64,000 bases of DNA, from assembly GCA_020442165.1 (NCBI GenBank), contig JAGRKV010000017.1:186001-250000 (forward strand). The letters run 5' to 3'. The translations under genes were made by a program, and so were the position numbers. This DNA is from Hyphomicrobiaceae bacterium. GTDB lineage: Bacteria > Pseudomonadota > Alphaproteobacteria > Rhizobiales > Hyphomicrobiaceae. The notes beneath the pieces are model-generated. The model saw only the letters and a program-made list of their open reading frames with translations, had not been told where the DNA came from and made no database searches. Shown piece after piece: positions 17,363 to 24,808 of this stretch (its first letter is position 1; each line of letters begins with the position of its first letter).

Positions 17363-18418
17363 ATGTCGCACCCGTCGCTGGTCCGCACCCTCGCCATCGT
17401 CGCCACACTGCTGCCGCTTCAAAGCGTTGCGGCCCAGGACATCTTATTGTCGCGCGACCAGATCGATCACCTACAGATCCAACTCGCGGAGGTTCAGCCC
17501 GCGACCGATGAGCCTGTCGCACTTGTTCCAGCCACGGTAATTCCAGCGCTTAACGCCCATCTTGCAGCAACAGCGCCATTTGCCGGAACCGTCACGCAGA
17601 TTCACGTCGTGCCAGGACAATCAATAACGAAAGGCGACCCGATAGCGACAATCGCCAGTCGCGAGCTGCTGGAAGCACGCGGGCAACTAGCCCAATCCGA
17701 AGCCGAGCTTCAGGCTGCGCTGGCTGTTGCCAGGCGCAAGCGCACGCTGGCCGAAAAAAGCATCGCGAGCCCTTCCGTTGCCGATGAGGCGGAAGCCCAG
17801 GTGGCAAAGATCGAAGCAGTCATCGCCAAGCATCGGTCAGCTGTCACGATAGGCGGGATCATCTTGAAGGAAGGTGGGCACTACACAATCAACGCGCCGC
17901 AGTCCGGCGTGATTGCCGAGACACTTGTGATGACTGGAGACGTCATCACGGCAATGGCGGCGGCCGCTTCGATCGACACCTGCGAGGATCTGTGGCTCGA
18001 CGCCCAGGTGCCTGCTTCCATCGTTCATCGCGTGCGCCCTGGAGACAGTGTGCATCTTCTCGATGGGCAGATAGGAACGGTCGTCTCTGTCGGTCATCAC
18101 ATTGACAAGGAGACGCGTTCGGCCAAGCTTCTGGCATCGCTGCCCAACCATTCCGGCCTGCTTCCAGGTCAGATGGTGAATTTGAATATAGTGCGATCGA
18201 CGGCAAGCGGTGGACTGAAGGTACCGGCTGGTGCGGTCACATCGATTGGCGGCAAACATTCCGTATTCATTCGCACGCCAGATGGATTCGCCCTGAAGTC
18301 CATCACGTTGCGCGGTAGATCCAACGACCAAGCGACCATTTCTGGAGATTTGTCTGCGGGCGACATTGTCGCCGTGTCAGGCCTGCCTCAGCTCGAATCG
18401 ATCCTCGGCGGGAGCTAG
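17363..18418 (+). CDS. Periplasmic adaptor subunit of an RND efflux system (CzcB/CusB-like)
   Basis: Membrane-fusion protein of 351 residues linking the RND pump to an outer-membrane channel. The signal peptide (residues 1-25, ending SVAAQD) is followed by a lipoyl/barrel-sandwich hybrid domain (PFAGTVTQIHVVPGQSITKGD), an alpha-hairpin rich in Ala/Glu/Lys (residues ~110-160) and C-terminal beta-barrel domains. ATG 17363 has AGGA at normal spacing. No His-rich metal-binding N-terminus is seen. First gene of an operon: the pump gene starts 3 nt after the stop. No outer-membrane channel gene is present. Confidence 0.87.
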   Translation: MSHPSLVRTLAIVATLLPLQSVAAQDILLSRDQIDHLQIQLAEVQPATDEPVALVPATVIPALNAHLAATAPFAGTVTQIHVVPGQSITKGDPIATIASRELLEARGQLAQSEAELQAALAVARRKRTLAEKSIASPSVADEAEAQVAKIEAVIAKHRSAVTIGGIILKEGGHYTINAPQSGVIAETLVMTGDVITAMAAAASIDTCEDLWLDAQVPASIVHRVRPGDSVHLLDGQIGTVVSVGHHIDKETRSAKLLASLPNHSGLLPGQMVNLNIVRSTASGGLKVPAGAVTSIGGKHSVFIRTPDGFALKSITLRGRSNDQATISGDLSAGDIVAVSGLPQLESILGGS

Positions 18419-18421
18419 GAG

Positions 18422-21400
18422 ATGCTGAGCCGGCTTGTTGAATTCTCACTGACGCAGCGCGTCGCTACTGTACTGCTCGCCGTGCTTGCTGCAGCCCTCG
18501 GGGGCTACGCGTTCCGAACTATTCCGATCGACGCGTTTCCCGACATCTCGCCCGTGCAGGTGAAGATGATTATGAAGGCGCCTGGCATGACGCCAGAAGA
18601 AGTGGAAACGCGCGTCATCGCCCCCCTTGAGATGGAACTGCTCGGCATCCCCGGACAGACGATCCTGCGCTCCATGGCGAAGTACGCTGTCGCCGACATC
18701 ACGCTCGATTTCCAGGAAGGCACCGACATCTATTGGGCACGCCAGCAGGTGGCCGAGCGGCTGGCAGGCGTGCGCAGTGAATTGCCGGAAAGCGTGAGCG
18801 GCGGTCTGGCTCCGGTATCGACACCCCTGTCCGACGTTTTCATGTTCACCATCGAGGGCGAAGGCCTTTCGCTCGAAGAACGTCGCAGCCTGCTCGACTG
18901 GACCATCAGACCATCGCTCCGCACCATTCCCGGTGTCGCCGACGTCAATGCGCTTGGCGGTTATGTTCGAAGCTTTGAAATCGAGCCTGACAATGCGGCC
19001 ATGGCAGCCGCTGGGCTGAGCATAGAGAAGCTGGCGCAAGCTATTCAGACTGGTAATCGCAATGACGGTGCCGGACGAGTTAGCGAGGGTGAAAAGGCCC
19101 TCGTCGTCCGTGCAGAAGGCGCCCTTCAATCCACGCTCGATATCGAGCAGATTGTGCTGAAGACCACGCCCGGCGGTCGCGTTTTACGGATCGGCGATGT
19201 CGCAAACGTTCGTATCGGTAGCCTGACGCGGTATGGCGCGGTCACGCGGGATGGCAAGGGCGAGGCGGTTGAAGGCCTCGTTTTGTCGCTGCGGGGAGCG
19301 GATGCAAGCTCGATCGTCGAGAGTGTCCGCCAGCGCCTTGCGGAACTACAAGCCGGGCTGCCGCCAGGCGTGCATATCGAGACGTTCTACGACCGCTCTG
19401 ATCTCATCCAGCGCGCGGTCGGAACGGTAACGAAGGCACTCATCGAGGCGACCATTCTAGTTGTCGTCCTGCTGTTCGCATTTCTCGGAAACCTCAGGGC
19501 TGCCCTTGTGGTAGCTGTGACCCTGCCCATGGCTGCGCTCATCACTTTCGTGATGATGCGACTGTTCGGCATGTCAGCCAACCTGATGAGCCTCGGCGGC
19601 TTGGCGATCGCGATCGGTCTTATCGTCGATGCCGCGGTTGTGGTTGTAGAAAACACGGTGGAACATCTGCACCATGCCGACGAGGCAAGCCGGGTCCCGC
19701 TGCTCCATCGAGTCTACCGTGCTGCAGCCGAGGTTGCGACTCCCGTGGCGTCGGGCATTCTCATCATCTGCCTCGTCTTCCTGCCTCTCCTTTCTCTTCA
19801 GGGGCTGGAGGGGAAACTTTTTGCTCCCGTCGCATTGACGATCATCTTTGCATTGTCCGCATCTCTGATCCTGTCGCTCTCGCTGATACCGGTGCTGTCC
19901 TCGATGCTTCTGCGTCTCGGCAACCACCGTGATCCGCTTCTCATGCGTGTCCTATCGCGTGGGTACAAGTCATTGCTGCGATCCGCGCTGCGATTTCCCT
20001 TGCCCGTCTATCTGATCGCGCTGACCGGTCTCGGCATGGTGGTGGTCGCCTATTCCGCAGTTGGCAAGGCGTTCATGCCGACCATGGATGAAGGGTCGGT
20101 AATCTTGCAGATCACCAAGCTGCCTTCGATCAACCTGAAGAGCAGTATCGATGGCGACCTGTTGGTTCAGCGCATGCTCAAGCGGCGGGTTCCAGAAATC
20201 GAGCGTATCGTGGCACGCGTCGGTTCGGATGAGCTTGGCCTCGACCCGATGGGCCCGAACGAGACCGATACGTTCCTTGTCCTCAAGCCGAAGGAGCAAT
20301 GGCGCGTCCCGGACAAGCAGTGGCTCCTGTCGGAACTGCGCAAGGTGACTGCTGATCTGCCTGGTATGGATTTCGCCTTCACCCAGCCGATCGAGATGCG
20401 CACAGCCGAAATGCTGACGGGCGCCCGCGGAGACCTTGCAATCAAAATCTTTGGCCCTGACCTCAAGACACTCTCCGAGCTCGCCGGCCGCCTCCAGGCG
20501 ACGCTACAGAAAATATCTGGCGCCGCCGAAGTCTCAACCGTCGCCAACGACACTGTCGACTATTTGCAGATCGACGTCGACCGGTTGACTGCGGGACGAA
20601 CGGGACTTTCGGTGACGGCCGTGCAGGACGAGCTTAAGGCGCAGCTCGAAGGCACCAACGCGGGCCTCATTGCGGAAACCGGACGGCGCACGAGCATTGT
20701 CATCCGCGGACCGGAAAATGTCCGAAAAGCGCCCGAACTGTTCACACAAGGCCAGATAGCTGCGGGTGACGGAGGGATGGTGCGTGTCGACGATGTGGCT
20801 AAGATCAGCCGTAAGGCCGGACCGGTCAAGATCGACAGAGAGAACGCCTCGCGCTTCGCCATCGTCCAAGCTTATGTGACCGGCCGCGATCTTGTCGGCT
20901 TCGTCGAGGAAGCGCAACGCACAGTTGCGGAAAAGGTTCCCATGCCACAGGGCTATCGCCTGGTCTGGGGCGGCCAGTTCGAAAACCAACGGCGCGCGGC
21001 CACGCGGCTGATGATCGTAATTCCGATAGCACTGACAATGATCTTCGGCGTCCTGTTTGCCACGCTTCGCTCATTGCGCCAGTCAGCCCTGATCCTTGCC
21101 AATGTTCCCTTCGCGCTCGTCGGCGGCATCCTCGCGCTATGGGCATCGGGCGAATACCTCTCGGTTCCCGCCTCGGTTGGCTTCATCGCGTTGCTGGGCA
21201 TCGCTGTTCTCAACGGCCTCGTTCTCGTCAGCCATTTCAACCAGCTTCTCATCGAAGGTCAAAAACTATCAGACGTTGTCTTCGAAGGTTCGCTGCGCCG
21301 CCTTCGTCCAGTGTTGATGACTGCGAGCATCGCCGCATTCGGCCTTGTACCTCTGCTCTTTGCGAGCGGTCCTGGCTCAGAAATCCAGAAGCCGCTCGCA

Positions 21401-21544
21401 ATCGTCGTCATCGGAGGCCTGTTCTCCTCGACCGCCTTGACGCTTTTCCTACTCCCGATTCTGTTCCGGCGTTTCGGCGTCCCCGCAGATCAATCACAAG
21501 ACTCGAACCAGAGCCTCGTATGGACCAATCCGCTTGCAAGCTGA
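18422..21544 (+). CDS. Heavy-metal-type RND efflux pump (CzcA/CusA family)
   Basis: Proton-driven inner-membrane trimeric pump, 1040 residues, the normal length. It opens with the family start (LVEFSLTQRVATVLLAVLAAALGGYAFRTIPIDAFPDISPVQV is the TM1/porter entrance, positions 18431-18559). The TM4 segment around 19590-19670 carries GLIVDAAVVVVEN, the motif that marks heavy-metal RND proteins. The first Asp of the CzcA-type DFGxxxDGA motif is absent (AIAIGLIVDAA), so the relay resembles other HME subgroups and I do not predict the ion. Twelve hydrophobic segments in the usual 1+5 and 1+5 arrangement are apparent. It overlaps the DUF3240 gene by 25 nt. Confidence 0.9.
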   Translation: MLSRLVEFSLTQRVATVLLAVLAAALGGYAFRTIPIDAFPDISPVQVKMIMKAPGMTPEEVETRVIAPLEMELLGIPGQTILRSMAKYAVADITLDFQEGTDIYWARQQVAERLAGVRSELPESVSGGLAPVSTPLSDVFMFTIEGEGLSLEERRSLLDWTIRPSLRTIPGVADVNALGGYVRSFEIEPDNAAMAAAGLSIEKLAQAIQTGNRNDGAGRVSEGEKALVVRAEGALQSTLDIEQIVLKTTPGGRVLRIGDVANVRIGSLTRYGAVTRDGKGEAVEGLVLSLRGADASSIVESVRQRLAELQAGLPPGVHIETFYDRSDLIQRAVGTVTKALIEATILVVVLLFAFLGNLRAALVVAVTLPMAALITFVMMRLFGMSANLMSLGGLAIAIGLIVDAAVVVVENTVEHLHHADEASRVPLLHRVYRAAAEVATPVASGILIICLVFLPLLSLQGLEGKLFAPVALTIIFALSASLILSLSLIPVLSSMLLRLGNHRDPLLMRVLSRGYKSLLRSALRFPLPVYLIALTGLGMVVVAYSAVGKAFMPTMDEGSVILQITKLPSINLKSSIDGDLLVQRMLKRRVPEIERIVARVGSDELGLDPMGPNETDTFLVLKPKEQWRVPDKQWLLSELRKVTADLPGMDFAFTQPIEMRTAEMLTGARGDLAIKIFGPDLKTLSELAGRLQATLQKISGAAEVSTVANDTVDYLQIDVDRLTAGRTGLSVTAVQDELKAQLEGTNAGLIAETGRRTSIVIRGPENVRKAPELFTQGQIAAGDGGMVRVDDVAKISRKAGPVKIDRENASRFAIVQAYVTGRDLVGFVEEAQRTVAEKVPMPQGYRLVWGGQFENQRRAATRLMIVIPIALTMIFGVLFATLRSLRQSALILANVPFALVGGILALWASGEYLSVPASVGFIALLGIAVLNGLVLVSHFNQLLIEGQKLSDVVFEGSLRRLRPVLMTASIAAFGLVPLLFASGPGSEIQKPLAIVVIGGLFSSTALTLFLLPILFRRFGVPADQSQDSNQSLVWTNPLAS

Positions 21545-21879
21545 CGCTCGTCTACCCGATTGGCGTCGAAAACCGCATCGTCGACCTGATGCTGGAATCG
21601 AAGCCGCCACTCGGCGGGTTCACGACCTGGGCTGCCGAAGGGCACGGCCACGATTTCGGCGAGGCCACAATCGGTGAACGCGTGCGCGGCCGCGTCGGAC
21701 GCGGCGTTCTGGTTGCGGTCATGGCGCGTCATCGCGCCGAGGCGCTTCTGCGTGAAATCGAACAAAAGGCAGCGTTGCCGCATGTCGCCTACTGGCTCGA
21801 ACCCGTCTTCAGTTTCGGCCGCATGGCGCCGGCACCCCAGCACACCAACCCGACCGAAGCGGCTCCTGCCCAGACCTGA
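21520..21879 (+). CDS. DUF3240-like (PII-fold type) protein of the efflux operon
   Basis: 119 residues with an N-terminal pattern (LTLVYPIGVENRIVDLML) and central GHGHDFGEATIGERVRGRVGR segment characteristic of the small PII-like proteins found next to CzcA/CusA pumps. The N-terminus overlaps the 3' end of the pump gene by 25 nt, suggesting coupled translation. Likely cytosolic and possibly a regulator or metal sensor of the pump; that role is inference from gene association. The last ~20 residues are Pro/Ala-rich. Confidence 0.7.
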   Translation: MDQSACKLTLVYPIGVENRIVDLMLESKPPLGGFTTWAAEGHGHDFGEATIGERVRGRVGRGVLVAVMARHRAEALLREIEQKAALPHVAYWLEPVFSFGRMAPAPQHTNPTEAAPAQT

Positions 21880-21920
21880 CGCAGGCGATTACAACGAAAA
21901 GCCAATAAGGAGTTCAAGAC

Positions 21921-22373
21921 ATGAGCTGGTCAATCCTATCACTTCTGGTCTCTATTCTTCCCATTGCAGGCCTCTTGCTCGCGATGAACTGGGTTATGCG
22001 ACAGGGCGATGATCTATCGCGTCTGATTGGAGTGTTGACCGGGCGTCATCAACACATTCTACCGAACGATGACGGAAAGAGAAATGCTGCCAGAGCGACG
22101 CCGTCTGATGCCCGCCCCAAGGCACACCCAGCTCTTACCTCAATGGCATTCGTCACTACGCTTTTTATGGTTGGCGAAAGCGCTAGTGCCCACGAAATTC
22201 CGTGGCGGCAAGGTGAAACACGACAGGTTGGATTTGGGAGCTGCTCGAAGGGCGCGTGTATGAAGCGGACGTGCTGGTCCAAATCCAAACCGCATCGGCA
22301 TGTGCACGGCAAGGTCGTGTTCGATGGGCGCGGCAACTCATCCTGCTGGAGTAAGTCGGCAAGGGATCGCTGA
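21921..22373 (+). CDS. Small protein with two hydrophobic segments and a Cys/His tail
   Basis: 150 residues. AAGGAG lies 7 nt before the ATG. A first hydrophobic segment (WSILSLLVSILPIAGLLLAM) is followed by a polar linker, a second (MAFVTTLFMVGESASA) that looks like a stand-alone signal peptide, and a mature-like tail with three Cys and several His (GSCSKGACMKRTCW, KPHRHVHGKVV). The tail resembles small secreted proteins I have seen near metal-resistance genes in this order. The fusion of the two parts may reflect a joined pair of genes. Function unknown. Confidence 0.5.
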   Translation: MSWSILSLLVSILPIAGLLLAMNWVMRQGDDLSRLIGVLTGRHQHILPNDDGKRNAARATPSDARPKAHPALTSMAFVTTLFMVGESASAHEIPWRQGETRQVGFGSCSKGACMKRTCWSKSKPHRHVHGKVVFDGRGNSSCWSKSARDR

Positions 22374-22652
22374 CCGCGCATTAGGCTCAGGGACAAATGA
22401 TCGGCAGATTATTGGCACACGCGAACCAAGGTCGCATCAGTTCTGCTGTTGGATGCTGCGCCGCCGTGCTCGAAGCTCAACGCGCGACCCTGACTTCGAG
22501 GTTGCCAGGACCGTCTCCACTGCTCGGCCGTCTCGACACGCGATTTTGGTTCTTTGGTGCCAACGTCCGGTTCGGGTCTCGACCCGACGTTTTCCAACGT
22601 GAAAATGCTACGGCTGTACTTCCAATTGCCGTGCCGACGTGTGCTTGCTCAA

Positions 22653-23705
22653 TCATCGGTGCGCTGACGCCTGTGCCGCGACGTATTCCCACGTCTCGAA
22701 GTCCACGGCATCGACTACGGCGTCTCCTATTCCTGACAATAGCGCCGCGTCGATATGGGGCTGCCCGTTTTCGCCAAAGCCCACTGGCTTGACGGCATTG
22801 CGCGCGAGCTGTGACTGGCAGGCGATTTCGCGCGCCTCCAATGCCGAAACCATTTGGAACACGATCGATTGCCCCGGGCGGCGTTGCGCCAGCCGTCCCA
22901 GATCGGTGCTGATGACAGTCGCGATCTTCGGATAGCCGCCGACGGTTTGCCGATCGGCCATCAGCACCAGTGGCTGGCCATCAGGCGGCACCTGGATAGA
23001 ACCTGGCATGGTGCCCTCCGAAATCATCTCGACGCCTGGGCGCCGTTCGATTGCCGGACCGTCAAGCCGGTAGGCCATGCGGCTCATGCGGGGTGAAGCC
23101 ATGAATGTGCGGCCGATGAGCGTTTGCAAGCCGCGTTCGGTGAAAGCGTCTTCCTGCGGTCCCAGCACAACTCTTACCGGCACATCTAGATCCAGCGGCA
23201 CAGGTGCCGCGCGTGCCTGTCGCGCCGCGGGGTGCCTTCGCAAGGGCAACACGTCTCCGGCGCGCAGCGGGCGCCCCTGCCATCCGCCGATTGCCGCCCT
23301 CAGATCCAACGAGCGGCTTCCCATCGACGGTGCAATCGCAAAGCCGCCCTCAACTGCGAGCATGGCGTAAACACCATCAGACATGGCGGCGATTTCCAGC
23401 GTCTCGCCGGCTTCCACTACGAACGATTCGTTTTCTGGATGAGCGCGACCAGCAATTCGCAAGCGGGTTCTGGCACCGGCAACGGCCGCATGCATCGGAC
23501 CACCCGAGACCCGGGCAGCCAGGCCAGTAAAGGCCATCTCGATCGCGGCTTCCCCAGGGTCGTTTGCGACAAGTTCGTTGGCGAGGCGCAAGGCACGCGG
23601 ATCCATCGCGCCTGCGGAAGGCAAGCCGATGCGTGACCAGCCGGGTCGGCCCATGTCCTGCAACGACGTGGCCGGACCGCAAGAGATGATTTCCAGTTCG
23701 ATCAC
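22653..23705 (-). CDS. pxpC: 5-oxoprolinase subunit C (PxpC/KipA family)
   Basis: Biotin-dependent-carboxylase-like subunit of about 350 residues. Family blocks are clear: SLQDMGRPGWSRIGLPSAGAMDP at the start, then DAFTERG and the late GGYPKIATVISTDLGRLAQRRPG segment. With PxpA and PxpB it hydrolyses 5-oxoproline to glutamate using ATP. It overlaps the upstream pxpB by 4 nt (ATGA), a typical coupling. pxpA is not in the window, so the complex must be completed elsewhere or this pair acts otherwise. Confidence 0.88.
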   Translation of the reverse strand: MIELEIISCGPATSLQDMGRPGWSRIGLPSAGAMDPRALRLANELVANDPGEAAIEMAFTGLAARVSGGPMHAAVAGARTRLRIAGRAHPENESFVVEAGETLEIAAMSDGVYAMLAVEGGFAIAPSMGSRSLDLRAAIGGWQGRPLRAGDVLPLRRHPAARQARAAPVPLDLDVPVRVVLGPQEDAFTERGLQTLIGRTFMASPRMSRMAYRLDGPAIERRPGVEMISEGTMPGSIQVPPDGQPLVLMADRQTVGGYPKIATVISTDLGRLAQRRPGQSIVFQMVSALEAREIACQSQLARNAVKPVGFGENGQPHIDAALLSGIGDAVVDAVDFETWEYVAAQASAHR

Positions 23706-24478
23706 GAGATGCGTTCCGCGACCAGTTCGCCGGCTGCGGCGCGTGCGGCGAGAGTATGGAATGCTTCAGGATCGACGGCCTCGAACATGATCTCGTCTCC
23801 CGTTGCGAATACCGTTGAAGGATAGCGTTGAGGATCGAACGTGCGCAGTGGCGTGCGGCCGATGACATGCCAACCGCTCGGTCCCTCGATCGAGCCTATT
23901 GCTGTCTGTTCGCCGCCGATCGCAATGCTGCCCGCGGGCACTTTCATGCGCGGCGATGTGCGCCGTGGTGTTGCCAGCGTCCCAGGCAATCCCGACAGAT
24001 ATGCAAACCCCGGTAGAAATCCGAACATGGCGAGGGTGTAGCTCGCTCCTGCATGCGCAGTGACGACGGCATCGGCGGACAGACCGTGAGCCGCCGCCAC
24101 GGTAGGCAGATCAACTCCGAACTCGCCACCATAGGCGACGGGAATGCGCCAGCGCCGCACGGGCCTGCGCGGCGTGACCGGCTCATCGGAAAGCTGCCGA
24201 ACCGTATTTGTCAGCGCATCATAGTCCGTCCGCGCGGGATCGAAGATGACAAGGAGAGACGCATAACCAAAGATTGTTTCGATGACACCTGGGATGCCGA
24301 CGCGGCCCAACTGCTCGTCCAGCTGAAGCACACGAGCTTGTACATCCGGCGCAATGCGCGCGGCAACCTCGACAAGAAGTCCGCAATCCCCAGCGGGCTT
24401 CAGCGTGACTTTCGGAGATGCTGAAGGAAGCGGCTTGCGGTCGCTTTCAAAAGCTGTGGGTCTTGCGAGCACCGACAA
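23702..24478 (-). CDS. pxpB: 5-oxoprolinase subunit B (PxpB/KipI family)
   Basis: About 258 residues. Diagnostic segments are PAGDCGLLVEV near the start, ETIFGYASLLVIFDP, FGFLPGFAYLSGLP and IGGEQTAIGSIEGPSGWHVIGRTPL. Together with PxpC it forms the ATP-dependent 5-oxoprolinase. The frame is open to a TTG at 24526. I chose TTG 24478 because a GGAG lies 8 nt upstream, but the start is uncertain by up to 20 codons. Divergent from the GGDEF-EAL gene. Confidence 0.85.
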   Translation of the reverse strand: MSVLARPTAFESDRKPLPSASPKVTLKPAGDCGLLVEVAARIAPDVQARVLQLDEQLGRVGIPGVIETIFGYASLLVIFDPARTDYDALTNTVRQLSDEPVTPRRPVRRWRIPVAYGGEFGVDLPTVAAAHGLSADAVVTAHAGASYTLAMFGFLPGFAYLSGLPGTLATPRRTSPRMKVPAGSIAIGGEQTAIGSIEGPSGWHVIGRTPLRTFDPQRYPSTVFATGDEIMFEAVDPEAFHTLAARAAAGELVAERIS

Positions 24479-24808
24479 ACTAGAAACTCCAATTCTATAA
24501 ACTTTAGAGCGGAACAATGGCCTCAATAATTTACCGCAAACTTTCGGAAAATTGAATCCCTGACGCTGACATTATTTGCATTCTCACGGAGATGGGGAGC
24601 AAAGTGCAGGGAACTTCCGTGGCAGCTGCACTGCAATTCTGCGCACTAGCCGCGACTGCACGATAATGTTTTTCACCGTCTACCAATTCGAAACCGTTTT
24701 CATGGAATTCTAAGGCTACCTTTCAATGGAGAGTTGTGGCGAATTGGTTCGCCCGCGCCCTCGAATGCACGAACGGCGCCCGTCCCTAGAGGCGGCACAT
24801 CTCCAGGC
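24479..24808. other. Divergent intergenic region
   Basis: About 330 nt, more A+T-rich than its surroundings, separating pxpB (minus) from the GGDEF-EAL gene (plus). It should carry promoters for both. I see no operator or terminator that I can defend. Confidence 0.4.

Noticed and set aside
22397..22792. Plus-strand open frame between the small Cys/His protein and pxpC
   Set aside because: It overlaps the 3' end of pxpC and has a composition typical of shadow frames.
14532..24700. Second copy of the tRNA-Glu 3' end as an attachment site
   Set aside because: I looked for the T-arm and acceptor sequence downstream and did not see a repeat; no boundary can be drawn.
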